From Nemertoderma westbladi (Eukaryota > Xenacoelomorpha > Nemertodermatida > Nemertodermatidae): a DNA stretch of 64,000 nucleotides. Shown one piece after another: positions 22,354 through 33,365 of the stretch. The notes below the pieces were generated by a model. That model was not told the DNA's origin and did not search any database. It saw only the letters and a program-made list of their open reading frames with translations. Position 1 is the stretch's first letter, and every line of letters starts with the position of its first letter. The stretch is from contig JAUCBJ010000087.1 of assembly GCA_032718475.1 (NCBI GenBank), positions 1-64,000 on the forward strand, in the 5' to 3' direction. The position numbers were made by a program, and so were the translations under genes.

Positions 22354-24060
22354 GGATGCAAATAATAGCTGATTACGAGCAAAAATGAAACTGTAACCGT
22401 GTAAAAGGTTTTCTTTTATTGTTTTGGTTAGAATAGACTGCCACTGCAACCTGTTACTTTCCCTAAATTGAAAATCAACAATGTTAATTCACCAAGACAG
22501 GTTTTGTGTCAATTATAAATCTATTAAAGTTCCCCCCACTGCTACATTTTTATGGTAGCTTATTGTAACTTGTGATTTTTGTCAAAATAAACATACTCAA
22601 AATAAAAATCGGCATTAATATGCCCGTCAATCTCTGTTATAACCTTGTCAATATCAACAGCAAGCTGAAGTTGATCTTCTGAACAAAAAAAAAGTAAAAA
22701 ATGTGCGAAAATGGACAAAAAAAAGTAAAAAAGGAAAAGTTCTAAAATAAAGGAAAATAAAGGAAATAAGGAAACTCTGGGTACAAATTCTGCGGTACAA
22801 TTAATTGCTGTAATGCTGTACCGGTACATCACTATCATGATTCATTATTAAATAAACTAAACGACGAAATTATAGTCAATCCGGCTAAAACAATTACACT
22901 TTTGGCATATAAGGTACTCCACCTCCAGGCCATTATTTATATCGTGTAACAATTTAGTGTTTTCAATAATGGTCTCCACCACACAAAATTTCCAGGATAT
23001 TTATCAGCATCCTCAAAGATATGCTATGGAATGGAGTTCAGAGACAGACTAAACATAAAGTTAATATGATATAATTGATTTACATTGTTGGTACCAGTGT
23101 GGTAAATTGTTAAGTTCCTCCAGTTTGCCTTTTGCACCCGTGGTTTGCCATATTTCTTTGTAATACACCATTATTATAAGGCCTATACTACATTAAAGGC
23201 CATTGTTTTTTGGCAATTTCACTTCTCAAACTTGAGAAATAAACTCAAAATAAAAATATCAACATATATTTTGTATAACTCTAATACACCATAATTATTG
23301 GTCTCTGCACCTTGGGTTCTTGGAGAAGTAAAATAATGTAATCAATAGATATATAATAAAAACAGTTAGAAAACTTCCCAGTACAATAAATTATCTACTT
23401 TATTCTGTGAAAATCTCAACCATTAAGTAAATCATACATGCAACTTTCTTTGCATGAGTTCACTGGTTATTAGTACAATAATGGCGTAGAAGAAACAAAG
23501 TAAATAGCTCATATAACATGTCAGAGAGACTAACAATAATTCTGCCACTTTTGGGAGGTGTGGAGGTGCTTTTGTGCATTTTTGAAGATCCATATATATA
23601 ATCAGAAAATGGGAGTGGAGTATACAGTATATCACAAGTCGTCGTTGCATGGTGTCATAAAAAGATAAATGTATATTTTGTATTAACTAAATATACTTAA
23701 GATTTATATGTACCGGTAACGGATTATATTATAATCTGTTAATAAATAAATTGTTGTGGCGGTCTGCATCTCCATAGTGGAAAATATCAACCGACCACGA
23801 CCACCGACCCGACCCCTATATGGAACTGGAATATATGCGGTAACTTTCTATTTTATTAGGGAAATGAGCAGGTTACAGTAGCGGTGTTTTCTAACCAAAA
23901 CATTAAACGAAACTTTATTTCACTTGCCGTCAATTTGCGCCACTAACTTTTTATTTTATCACTAACTCAAAGGAATGCCGGGGTCTACGTTGGTATTACC
24001 ATAGATACTGTACTGAGACTGACATACCGATCGGGACAATCATACTGTCATATGCTTTTG
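22354..24060. other. Rest of the menin intron, non-coding
   Basis: An A-rich GGAAAA/AAAGTAAAAAA patch at ~22680-22770 resembles the start of the flanking direct repeats. Otherwise I see nothing supported; ORFs at 22560-22838 and 23432-23650 have no motif. Confidence 0.45.
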
Positions 24061-24084
24061 CTTTTATATCGGAATTTATTTTAC

Positions 24085-25011
24085 CTTGAGGTACAACTGG
24101 TTCGCGGTTACCCCAATATCGTCTCCATGGTGCGTCGGCTGCAATTCTAGAATATCGCCGAAGCAACCCAAGGACATTGGGTAATTACTCATCGCGCCTC
24201 GACTATACAATGTGTACAACAGCTGTCGTTGTAACCGCACCATCTGCTGGCTATCCAAACTGTGTGTGATGGAAGGATTGATAGCAGTGACGGTGGCAAC
24301 CACCTCCATCTCCCTGGAACAGCGGACCGCCTTCCCGTTGAGGTACAACCACCCGCGACTCTTCAACCCTTCCCCTACCAGCACACCCCGTTTATCCTCC
24401 AAACCCTTCCCGTGCCACGTGATCTCCATCTCGAGACACTCTGGTGATTTGGGATCGACCACCTCCAACCACGAGTGATCCTCAGATAGGACTAAACGCA
24501 CGTCGTTTAAACCGAGTTGGCGAAAAGCCGAGAGCACGGCGATGGCGACGCCAAAACAATCGAGTTTCTTCTCGGTTAAGTAGCTGTACAGCGTCTGTAT
24601 GTGCGCGCGGTCTTTGTTGTACGATGGGTTTAATTTGAACCAGACTGTGTCGGAAACAGCCCGGATAAGTTCCCGAGACACCGGATGCGTGCTGTACCTC
24701 AGCGGGTCGATGTATGTCTTTACGTAGGTGTCGAATGTTTTATAAAGGCTGCTGACGAGGTCCCAGTTCACCGCGGGGAAGGGGATCTTGTCGAGTTTCG
24801 AGCTATCCGTTGCCGCGCCAGCCGGGATGCATTGCGGGTCGGTTAACTTGGATTCTATCACCCCCAATACTAAGGATAATAAAGTTATATTCGGCCCCAA
24901 TTCGTGGTCTAAATTTCTTTCAAATAATTTAATTACTTTCTCGACTGAAGTCAATGGGAAACAAGGTTTAAACTCGTTAAAAGCCACAAACTTCCTATCT
25001 TTACTTTGCAT
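24085..25011 (-). CDS. MEN1: Menin, first coding exon (N-terminal 309 residues)
   Basis: Starts at ATG 25011 and ends at the donor AAG/GTAAAA. Menin hallmarks in order: FPLTSVEKVIKLF (~18-30), TLLSLVLGVIE (~43-53), VSRELIRAVSDTVW (~111-124), KDRAHIQTLYSYLTEKKLDC (~133-152, with the transglutaminase-like fold of the thumb region), LGLNDVRLVLSEDHSWLEV (~166-184), EITWHGKG (~196-203), RSWLYL-like RGWLYLNGKAVRC, and AINPSI. These line the pocket that holds MLL. The exon is intact and GC-rich. The start is supported by position relative to the family. A pogo transposon begins ~175 bp upstream, so the promoter must be very short, lie within the element or include an upstream non-coding exon. Confidence 0.95.
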
Positions 25012-25185
25012 TTTTCTCGGTTTTTATTTCACATGAAAGTTATATTGCAGTATTGTATGCTAAAAACAAATAAACTGTACCTACAACTGTCAGACTGTAA
25101 TAGGCTGATAGTGGATAGGATAGGCCTAGTAGCCTAGGGTAGCAGGGTAGGATAGGCCTAAATACCGAAATACTGAAATAGGGTA

Positions 25186-27332
25186 CCGTAGTTAGGCACA
25201 ACATTGGCCCACTTTCAGCTACAAATTGTAAAGGAAGGCTTACCCCTATAATTTGAGTTAACATTGGCTAGATAATTGCATAGTTACACATGTTAAGATT
25301 CACTTTCAACCTTTATGGCTGACTTTGTCATCCATAAAGGTTGATTTTTTTTAAAATAAAAAGTGGCCAAAGTTGTAACAGAAAGTTTCAACATTGGCCC
25401 ACCAACAAAATTTAGTATTAAAATGTATAAATTCACCTATCTTGCAATGTTGTACTTTTATTGTTCATCTTTGACCCATCAGAGGGAATTTTAAAAAAAT
25501 ACATAACCACCCCCCCCCCCCCCCCCCCAACAAAACAAATAAACAAAGAGGTAATCTATCAACACCATAGCTGCATAGTGATTGCATAGTTGCCGTATTG
25601 CTTAAGTCAATAGTTAATAAGCCAAGACAAAGCAAAACAGAATTTAGAAGACAAAGATACAAAGTATCTAAAAGAACAAACATAGTTCTTATCTATCACA
25701 TTAATTGCATATATAGTAAGTAGTATTGCACATAGATAGTTTAAAATTGCCAAAATAATTCAATTGTTCATATTCTCGAGATCGTCGAGGTCAGCCATTA
25801 CTGGCATGTAATCAATATCCCGATCATAATCAGCTATACCTTCTATCTCATCACTTCCAAGATGCTCACCATAACCATAATCAGTAACCCCTGGATTGAT
25901 ATCCACATCAGAATTGTCTCATCATAATCTGCATTGTCTTCATCCTCATAACTTGTAGCCGCATTATAATCAGTATCCTCTTCATTATCAAAATACTCAT
26001 CAGTGTCCCCCTCATAATCGGTATCACCATCACTATTAACACCAACAGCTTTATCAGTATTGCTGTTGCCAACATTGCTCACATCACTTTCACTAAATGA
26101 TTCATCTTGGGATCTCACACTCTTGCCAGGTTGTACTTCTAGACGAGATTTTTTCTTGCGTTTATTAAGACCTTGTGGACCGCGGAGTTGCTCCAGGTGA
26201 TCAATGACAGAACTATCTATAGCAGCTCCTACATCAGCAGGTGCTAGTGTAGCAGATGGTAAGTTCTTAAGAACAGCGTGACGATCTAAAGGATATATTC
26301 CACATGCCCGGAACCCACTACGGATGTTATCGCTCTTTGTTTCTAAGGCATCAAAGAGATTCTTAAGCAAAGTTGGGAATTTTTCTTTTGGTACTGTGAC
26401 ATTACTTCGAGGATTTGAAGATTTCCAAAGGTCAAGTTGTTTCCGCCAAATACGTTTCATTGGGCCGAAAAATGCACGGTCAAGGGGCTGGGTCAAATGT
26501 GTCGAGTTCGCTGGTAAACATATGAACTTTATGTCGTTGCGATCACACAGTTTGAGGACTTCACCACTGAAGTGTGATGAAAGATTGTCGCCTATGACAA
26601 CCTTGGAACCTTTCAGTTTCTTGAGATACGGTAGTGCCACCTTAATGAACCAGTCAGTAAAATATATTGTATCATACCACCCACTCTTTGTCCTACCGAA
26701 TCTTGTCCCAAGGGGCCCACCATGAGTCCAGGTATCATATAAATGAACAGCATTATATACTACATGGATAGGTAGCATGGTCCCATCAGCAGCACCAGAA
26801 ACCATTATGGAGGTAGATGCTTTTGAAGAATTCTTTATCCTCTCTGGGTACTAATTCACATAATTCACATACATCTTCTAACTAACTATTGGGTGTAAAA
26901 TACCAAATGACTGGGCCAAAGTTGTCCCATTTACGAAAATATTTAGGTTCCAACATTGCCCACCCTATGAGAAGATATTATATATAATGACAGATGCAAA
27001 ATAATGGTGTCAAACATTTTCAAATTTATCATATTTGTAGATTTAGTAACAACCGGGATTGTATTAATTACCTTTGCCACACTACAGCACAAGCTCCAAA
27101 GTGTAATTTTATAACTAAATTTAGTAACATATTTTAATGATCTAGTCTGTAAACAAAAATTATTTGCAACCTATGTAAATTATAAGAAAAAGTTAAAGGA
27201 CACATTAAACCATCAACCTGATGTGTTCCTACGGTTTGCAAATAAAATCGAACAGATTTATAGCAATATATGATATTTTTTTCTAGTTGGGTCAATGTTG
27301 TACCCATGGGCTAAAGTTGTGCCTAAGTACGG
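25186..27332 (-). mobile_element. pogo-like DNA transposon (2.15 kb) beside the menin 5' end
   Basis: Inverted ends CCGTAGTTAGGCACAAC (left) and CCGTACTTAGGCACAAC (right, inverted) are each bordered by TA (25184-25185, 27333-27334), the Tc1/mariner/pogo target. Short motifs of the type AACATTGGCCCAC / GGGCCAAAGTTGT recur near both ends (about 25203, 25392, 26912, 26945, 27290 and 27311) and look like transposase-binding subterminal repeats. The transposase ORF lies inside on the minus strand. A poly-C run is at 25509-25528. Confidence 0.88.
25843..26844 (-). CDS. pogo/Tigger-type DDE transposase, C-terminal exon
   Basis: The minus strand is open from about 26844 (YPERIKNSSKASTSIMVSGAAD) to the stop at 25843. 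DDE_1-type motifs: MVSGAADGTMLPIHVVY, KVVIGDNLSSHFS (second acidic residue, DN..SH), FICLPANSTHLTQPLDRAFF (strand before the third acidic residue) and FGPMKRIWR. The C-terminal third is a low-complexity Asp/Glu-rich tail as in pogo relatives. The first catalytic Asp and the N-terminal HTH/CENP-B part are missing or in another exon: the frame starts after GAATTAG, an acceptor-like site. It could be a truncated copy. The plus ORF at 26324-26725 is antisense. Confidence 0.85.
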   Translation of the reverse strand, partial: ERIKNSSKASTSIMVSGAADGTMLPIHVVYNAVHLYDTWTHGGPLGTRFGRTKSGWYDTIYFTDWFIKVALPYLKKLKGSKVVIGDNLSSHFSGEVLKLCDRNDIKFICLPANSTHLTQPLDRAFFGPMKRIWRKQLDLWKSSNPRSNVTVPKEKFPTLLKNLFDALETKSDNIRSGFRACGIYPLDRHAVLKNLPSATLAPADVGAAIDSSVIDHLEQLRGPQGLNKRKKKSRLEVQPGKSVRSQDESFSESDVSNVGNSNTDKAVGVNSDGDTDYEGDTDEYFDNEEDTDYNAATSYEDEDNADYDETILMWISIQGLLIMVMVSILEVMR

Positions 27333-27683
27333 TAGGCTATGTTGTAGGTAGGCCTACTGACTGACTGAAAAAAAGTCAAATAATAGGCCTACCTGCCTAC
27401 CGGTACAGTCTGACAGTAAAAAGCCTACAATACCGGTAACAGCGTACCGGTACGTACACCTACACCGTACAGTCTGACAGTATGGTAGGGCGGGGCAATT
27501 CCGGACTGCCGGACATGGGCAATTCGGGACAAGCATGCAAATGCCTACTGCAATCCTGGTCTATTGTATTTCTGTATTTCATAAAACCAGTGGGTATTTA
27601 TTTATATTATAATGCCACGTAGGCCTACTAACGTAATTATAAATGCAAGAAACCACCACACACCACGCACCATGCGGTATTTA

Positions 27684-28457
27684 GTACGTTTGAACGACAC
27701 TCAGCACTAGCCAAACAAGCTTGAAATCAGATAATTAATGGTACCGGTACCGGTATAGCAGTATTATGCGCCACCTTGAGGATTGCGCGGGTATTATTTA
27801 TTAAGTTCTTTGAAGGGAATTTATTATTTTAATGTAGTCTACATTGCAAGCTAATAACGCTGTTACGGTTGCTTATTTCATATGTTGGCCCTGAAAAGGG
27901 CCTTTTGGGTTGGTTTAAGACGTACAGTAGTTGCGGCCTTGAAAAAGGCCGTTTGTGTCGGTTTGGGCAATAAGTCGTACAGTACAGCAGTACTGTAGTT
28001 GGCCCTGAAAAGGGCTTTGAAGGTCGTATAGACATTCAGAAGGGTAGTAATGTTTGAAAAGAGCAAGGAGATTAGAGAAAGGTGATTGAAATGTCTCAAA
28101 CCACATTCCAGAACGTGCAGTTCGTTTGTGCTTATTAGTACCAGAGCATCGCTAAACAAGCCACGTGAATCCCCTGTTTGCCTGTCCTTCGCCAGCGCAA
28201 TTTTAGATTGTGCATTGGTGGCCCATTCGGTTGTAGAGGACGGAGGAGAAGCTCCGCGCGCTTTGCGCAAACTCAATATAGCTAACAGTAGGACCAATAC
28301 AGTAAGTAGTGTTTTAGTATAATACAATACTAATGGTATAAGACAATCCGCATTGCCCTCAAGATGGCGCACCATACTGCTATACCGGTACCGGTACAAA
28401 TTTTTATCAGTTTCTATCTGATTTCAGGATTGTTTGGCTAGTGTCGTTCAAACGTAC
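27684..28457. mobile_element. Foldback element with ~115-bp inverted ends
   Basis: The left end (GTACGTTTGAACGACACT, AGCCAAACAA, GAAATCAGATA, GGTACCGGTACCGGTATAGC, AGTAT.GTGCGCCA) is repeated inverted at 28338-28457. The core holds three histone-type stem-loops and an undiagnosed open stretch (minus, 28399-27878) whose sequence I do not recognise. No transposase is seen and no target duplication is obvious. Confidence 0.85.
27887..28016 (-). promoter_or_regulatory. Three histone-mRNA-type 3' stem-loops in tandem
   Basis: On the minus strand GGCCCTTTTCAGGGCC (27902-27887), GGCCTTTTTCAAGGCC (27950-27935) and AGCCCTTTTCAGGGCC (28016-28001) each form a 6-bp stem with a TTTC loop, the metazoan histone pre-mRNA 3'-end form. 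The first two pair perfectly with compensating changes between them. The third has one mismatch at the base. Spacings are 48 and 66 nt. No histone ORF was found upstream. Confidence 0.6.
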
Positions 28458-30560
28458 AAATACCCCACCACGCAGGTACACCGACAGTCGGGGAGAAGTT
28501 ATATTTCCATCTGAGTTGAAATTTGATCTTCATCTTTTAAAATTAAACTTTTTATTAAAATTCAACTTTTAAAGTAGGATTTGAAATTCAACTTTTTGAG
28601 TAGGTTTGGAAATACTTAAATATCGAATTGGAATTCATTACTGGAATTCCATTATTATTGTTATAATTATGACGTACAGAGTTAATTTAATATGTCTAAC
28701 AAATTCCAGTAATATTTCAGCTAATTTCGAAATGTAATCACCTAAAATATTAAAAAAAAAGTAATCCCAACGATGAACGTTTCTATTCCATCGGTAATGA
28801 AGGGGAGAGTTAATTTATCGAGTTATATCCATAAAAACAATAAAAACACCCCTTCTATCACGTCTTGGGGGCCTTCTGGGCTTCCTGCCATTTTAGAGTT
28901 GAATTTTCAACTTAAAAGTTGAATTTTGAAAAAAAAGTTTTAAATTTCAACTGCCAATGAAGATTTGAAGGGAGCTGTACAGTATATAGGTACCATGAGG
29001 AGAAAGGAAGCGGGCACGCGGGTTATCAATTCGCCAGCTAGAGGAAGAAACAGGAATTAAAAGGAGCACCATAGGTCAGTGGATTAAAAGTAACTGGACT
29101 GAGACTTAATGTCTTTAAAAGATGGAGGTGGAAGAGGCGAGGATGGATCGCCTCCGGACCTCGTCCCACTGGTACGACCAGCATCTTTATCAAGAACAAC
29201 TCGAAATTGATAGAGCGGCGGAAGCAGAACGGTTGTACCACCACCACCACCACAACCACACCACCCCCCCCCCCCCCCCCCTTCCCACATGAGAACTGGG
29301 AGACCCCCGAAGATTTCATAGAGGAATCCTGGTGTAGGTTATAATTATTATAATATAAATTACTTTATACTATACTATACTTTATAATATAAATAATATA
29401 ATATAATTTAATATAGAATTACTTACGCTAGACACAAAGTAAGCTAACAGATAATAGAGTTCGACCCCTCATGCTTGAATTTGAAAATAAAAAATCTATA
29501 ATTACTACAATATGCGTGTCCAATATACAGTATATTCTCACAATTCATAATTTACATAATTCAGGGTTGTACTGTAGCTAATAAATAGCGCTTTATTATT
29601 AATTATATGGTACCCGCATTTTCTCACCAATAATTTAATTTTAAAATCAACCTGTTTAATAGTTCGTGTTTCGGTATTGAGTTTCAAACGATAGTAACGA
29701 TAGTTTGTTTTAGATAATGAAATTCTTTAAATCATTTATTATATAGACCTACTGTACGATTGTAACTGCGGTGCTGGGGAACATCATTATTGTTGCATCA
29801 TAAGCTTTATAAATAAACATGTTAACCACTTCATTAAGAGACCGCTTAAAGTTGGAAGGCCTTGTCATTTCGGACCTGGTAGACATAGAGCCATCACTGA
29901 AGAGGTAGAATAATTTATGGTTTCAGTACCTGAATATCTTGGCTATACTGGTTGGCTTTTCGACAAAAATCCAATAGTATCTACATCATTGTCCAGAATA
30001 GGGGGTGGTTTCCCTTCACTTCTATGGGGCTTTCTTTTATTCCTACCTGTCCCATATACGTTGTGTAATGATTTCCAACCTGTCCCATATAGGGGCATCC
30101 AATCAAATCATCATATGAGCCACGACCTCTTCATCGGACCAATACTAACATTCCTAAAGTTAGGCATCTCCCTTATTGGCTATTAAATGTAAAGGTTGAT
30201 GGAAAATTCTGGAAAAAAGTGTCAACTACGAATGCGGGGATCATTATAACAACCTATACTGGACAGAGCAACGTATTTGGGACAAGAGCTGGTTGAGGTA
30301 TATCCCCTAGTTATTCCCTAGTTATGGTTAAAGATATATTTTGAGCGCCTTGCAAATGGCTTGTAAGACTGTGATGCATTATAGGCTATAGTGTCATCAT
30401 AGTCACATTATCTCGTTTCATGTTGTGCAATTTATTCATATTGTGAAATTTATTCATGTTGTGCAATTTATTCATTTATAATAAATCTAAATAATTTGTT
30501 TAATAATAATTAAATATAATTAAATTATTAATATCGCACCCTTATCCCCCAGATTCAACT
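28458..30560. other. Non-coding stretch with simple repeats and one HTH-like fragment
   Basis: 28500-28960 contains many TTGAAATTCAACTTTT-type inverted words. A C run lies at 29263-29281. On the plus strand 28999-29109 encodes GERKRARGLSIRQLEEETGI followed by KRSTIGQWIKSNW, which looks like a helix-turn-helix, closed by stops on both sides; it is probably a relic of a TE protein (low confidence). The rest shows nothing. Confidence 0.4.
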
Positions 30561-30564
30561 TCAT

Positions 30565-31225
30565 CTCAGATGGAATGGATGGACAGGGGATGTCGGGGGT
30601 AGATAGAGTGAGTGGACAGGGGATGTCGGAGGTAGTAGGAGTAGATGAACAGTAGGTGTCGGGGCAGATGGAATGGGTGGACAAGGGATATCGGAGGTAG
30701 ATGGAGTTGGTGGACAGGGGATGTCGGAGGTAGATGGAGTTGGTGGACAGGGGATGTCAGAGGTAGATGGAGTTGGTGGATGGGGGATATCGAAGGTAGA
30801 TGGAGTTGGTGGATGGGGGATGTCGGAGGTAGATGGAGTGGATGAACAGGTGATATTGGAGAAGATAGGTGGAGTGGGTGGACAGGGGATGTCGAGATTG
30901 ATGGAGTGGGTGGACATGGGATGTCAGAGGTAGATGGAGCGTGTGGACAGGGGATGTCAGAGGTAGATGGAGTGGGTGGACAGGGAATGTAGATAGGGGA
31001 TGTAGACAGGGGATGGCGGAGGTAGATGAAGTGTGTGGACAAGGGATGTTGGAGGTAGATGGAGTGGACGGACAGGGGAAGTCAGAAGTAAATGGAGTGG
31101 ATGGACTGGGGGTATCGGAGGTACACGGAGTTGGTGGACAGGGGATGTCTGAGGTAGATGGAGTGGATGGACAGGGAATGTCGGAGGTAGATGGAGTGGA
31201 TGAACGGGGGATGTTGGTGTTGGTA
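30565..31225. repeat. 33-bp minisatellite, about 20 units
   Basis: The unit is GACAGGGGATGTCGGAGGTA followed by GATGGAGTTGGTG, with G/A and T/G variants. Since 33 is a multiple of three and the unit has no stops in several frames, long ORFs appear on both strands (an 11-residue STSDIPCPPTP-type repeat on minus). I judge these non-coding. Confidence 0.93.
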
Positions 31226-31597
31226 GATGGATTTATAAAGGATTTGATAATGTTTATGATCTGGATGGAGAGAATAACATTGTCCAACAGTTAGCATATC
31301 CACGAAATCAGGGGATTTTGCATGGTAATGCCACATCAGCCCAAAGCAGATGTCGATCTCCTGATGATAGACGTATCAGGGATTCTCATAAACAAGCATT
31401 GTGCGATGCTGCTGGTTGCAGATATAAGTGCGAGTTGGGCTGTAAAGAGAAGATTAACAGTGAACATCGTCAGGAAATTCAAGATACCTCCTGGAGTTTA
31501 CACAGTAATGAACGTAAGCAGCTTCTAATGAGCTTTGTTGAAAAACTATTTACTACACATTTCTCTGGTATAATTTTAATATTAAAAAATGAAATAT
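31204..31597 (+). pseudogene. Relic of a TE protein exon with a Cys-rich motif
   Basis: The frame reads GFDNVYDLDGENN, then a Cys cluster CDAAGCRYKCELGCKEKI, then HRQEIQDTSWSLHSNERKQL. The pattern CxxxCxxxCxxxC followed by an R..I....W.L....R motif is met in DDE-transposon-associated ORFs of other invertebrates; this is recollection, not a search. It runs to TAA at 31597. A related relic at 33058 may be its continuation after a gypsy insertion. Confidence 0.4.
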
Positions 31598-31619
31598 AAA
31601 TGCACAATAAATAAACACC

Positions 31620-32820
31620 TATATTTCACGCCAGCCGGAAAAGCGTCCAACAAACATGGTGTAGAGCACCACATCGTTACTGAGGGACCTCCTCTATACG
31701 CGCGCGCCCGTCGTCTCGACTCCGAGGAACTCACGGTGGCCAAAGCCGAGTTCGCCAGGATGGAGGAACTAGGAATAATACGGCGTTCGAACTAACCGTG
31801 GGCCTCCCCACTACACATCGCCCCTAAACCCGGTGGTGGTTGGTGGCCCTGTGGGGACTACTGCCGGCTCAACGACGCCACCGTAGATGACCGATACCCC
31901 CTACCGCACATCCAAGACTTCAACAGTCACCTGGTGGGTATGTCGGTCTTCTCCAAGATCGACTTGGTACGGGGATACCATCAGATCCCCATGGCAACCG
32001 AAGACACCCGGAAGACAGCGATTATCACACCCTTCGGCCTTTGGGAGTTCCTCCAAATGCCGTTTGGGCTGAAGAACGCCGCCCAGGCGTTTCAATGCCT
32101 CATGGATGGCATTCTACGCGGCATCCCGTTCGTGTTTGTTTACCTTGATGACATCCTGGTAGCCAGCCGAACCGTCGCCGAACATCTCGACCACCTCCGC
32201 CAAGTCTTCCAACTCCTCTTGGACAATGGAATGGTCATAAACTGCGCCAATTGCATCTTTTGTGCGCCCGAGTTAACCTATCTCGGCCACAAAGTTACAT
32301 CCTCCGGAATCCTCCCCCTCGAGGACCGTGTTGACACAATCCGGAACTACCCGACTCCAGACTCTAAACTCAGCCTCCAGCGGTTCCTCGGATGGTAAAC
32401 TATTACCACCGCTTCATGCCAAGGTTGGCAGACAAACTTTGCCCACTCTATGAGGCAACCAAGCCCAAGGGTAAGGAGATAATTTGGACACCTAAATGCC
32501 AAGCCACGTTTGAATCCGCCAAGTCGTTCCTGGCCGCTGCAACCCTCTTTCACCACCCTAATTCGACCGCTAATACCAGTATCACGGTCGATGCCTCTGA
32601 TCGAGCTGTCGGCGCTAAATTGGAGCAGCTCCATGGCCATGTGTGGTATCCCATCGCGTTTTTCTCGCGTAAACTCTTGGCAGCCGAGGTTAAATACAGC
32701 GCATTTGATCGCGAGTTACTGGCTGTATACCTCGCCATCAAACACTTTCGGCACTTCGTAGAAGGTCGAACATTCACCGTATATACCGACAATAAACCAC
32801 TCACGTCAGACTGGAAAACA
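31620..32820 (+). pseudogene. Ty3/gypsy pol fragment: reverse transcriptase and RNase H
   Basis: Translations show the RT fingers (GPPLYARARRLDSEEL), the palm (KIDLVRGYHQIPM, FGLKNAAQAFQ), the catalytic box FVYLDDILVAS, LTYLGHKVTSSGI, the thumb (VNYYHRFMPRLAD) and RNase H start (TVDASDRAVGA, FDRELLAVYLAIKHFRHFVE, YTDNKPL). It is broken by a stop at about 31793 (RRSN*PW), by a one-base frameshift near 32391 and by truncation in RNase H at ~32815. No protease, integrase or LTR is present. It sits within another TE relic. Confidence 0.92.
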
Positions 32821-33057
32821 TATATTATCATTATCTGATTATACTGTTTTAATATTATATTATCGAATCCATATTTAGACACATTAATGTTAAATATTTT
32901 AGCATGACGCTAAAATGGTTAGAAAATGGAAGCAATCTCCCGGGAACAAGTGTTAATATAAATTATATAAATTATAATTAATTAATTATTAATTAAATTA
33001 ATTAAAGACAGTGATTCTCTCAACCCAGAACTTGATATATAGGGGGCCACCAGGTAA

Positions 33058-33365
33058 ACATCCTCACGTATACATTGGATTCAATAACATTGCTTTAAGG
33101 GAATTCCATACATTGGGTAACAAGGTTGTTGCTATATATGATAATGAATGGTTTCTACTTTCTAGCAGATGTGTTACAAGTTAATTCAGATGATTTGAAT
33201 GTTTCCTTTATTGGAGTTCCAACTTTACTGAAGTTCCAATGAAATCAATTCTTGGGAGATTTCATGATGACCTGCTAATACCAGTAGGAACTCGAGGTCA
33301 ATATAAAACAGACACCACAACAATGAATGCAATAGAAACTGCTTTTGAATAATATAATACTTCTT
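33058..33365 (+). pseudogene. Relic coding fragment, probable TE
   Basis: Frames read YIGFNNIALREFHTLGNKVV, AIYDNEWFLL, then (shifted) ADVLQVNSDDLNVSFIGVPT. The form V.YD..W.LA.V.........V.F is familiar from TE-encoded proteins but no family is assigned. Stops and shifts make it non-functional. Confidence 0.35.

Larger units (their letters stand above)
15578..24084 (-). other. Menin intron, 8.5 kb, TE-filled and hosting a Grl gene
   Basis: GT (24084-24083, in AAG/GTAAAATAAA) to AG (15579-15578, in TTTACAG), phase 0. It holds a hAT element, a MITE, two ~0.53-kb direct repeats, a hairpin and the oppositely oriented Grl gene. No further menin exon is needed, since the protein alignment runs on across the join. 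Confidence 0.85.

Noticed and set aside
24212-25036. Plus ORFs across menin exon 1
   Set aside because: Antisense shadows of menin.
26324-26725. 133-residue plus ORF
   Set aside because: Antisense to the pogo-type transposase.
27887-28016. Interpreting the stem-loops as bacterial-type terminators
   Set aside because: Eukaryotic context and the 6-bp stem with TTTC loop fit the histone form; no T tract follows.
27878-28399. 173-residue minus ORF
   Set aside because: Starts in the inverted end and includes the stem-loops; no recognisable domain, so not called as a gene.
29038-29319. 93-residue minus ORF
   Set aside because: Driven by a poly-C/CCA tract (Gly and Val runs).
30561-31294. Pro/Ser/Thr-repeat ORFs on minus and Gly/Trp-repeat ORFs on plus
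   Set aside because: By-product of a 33-bp minisatellite; open in several frames at once.
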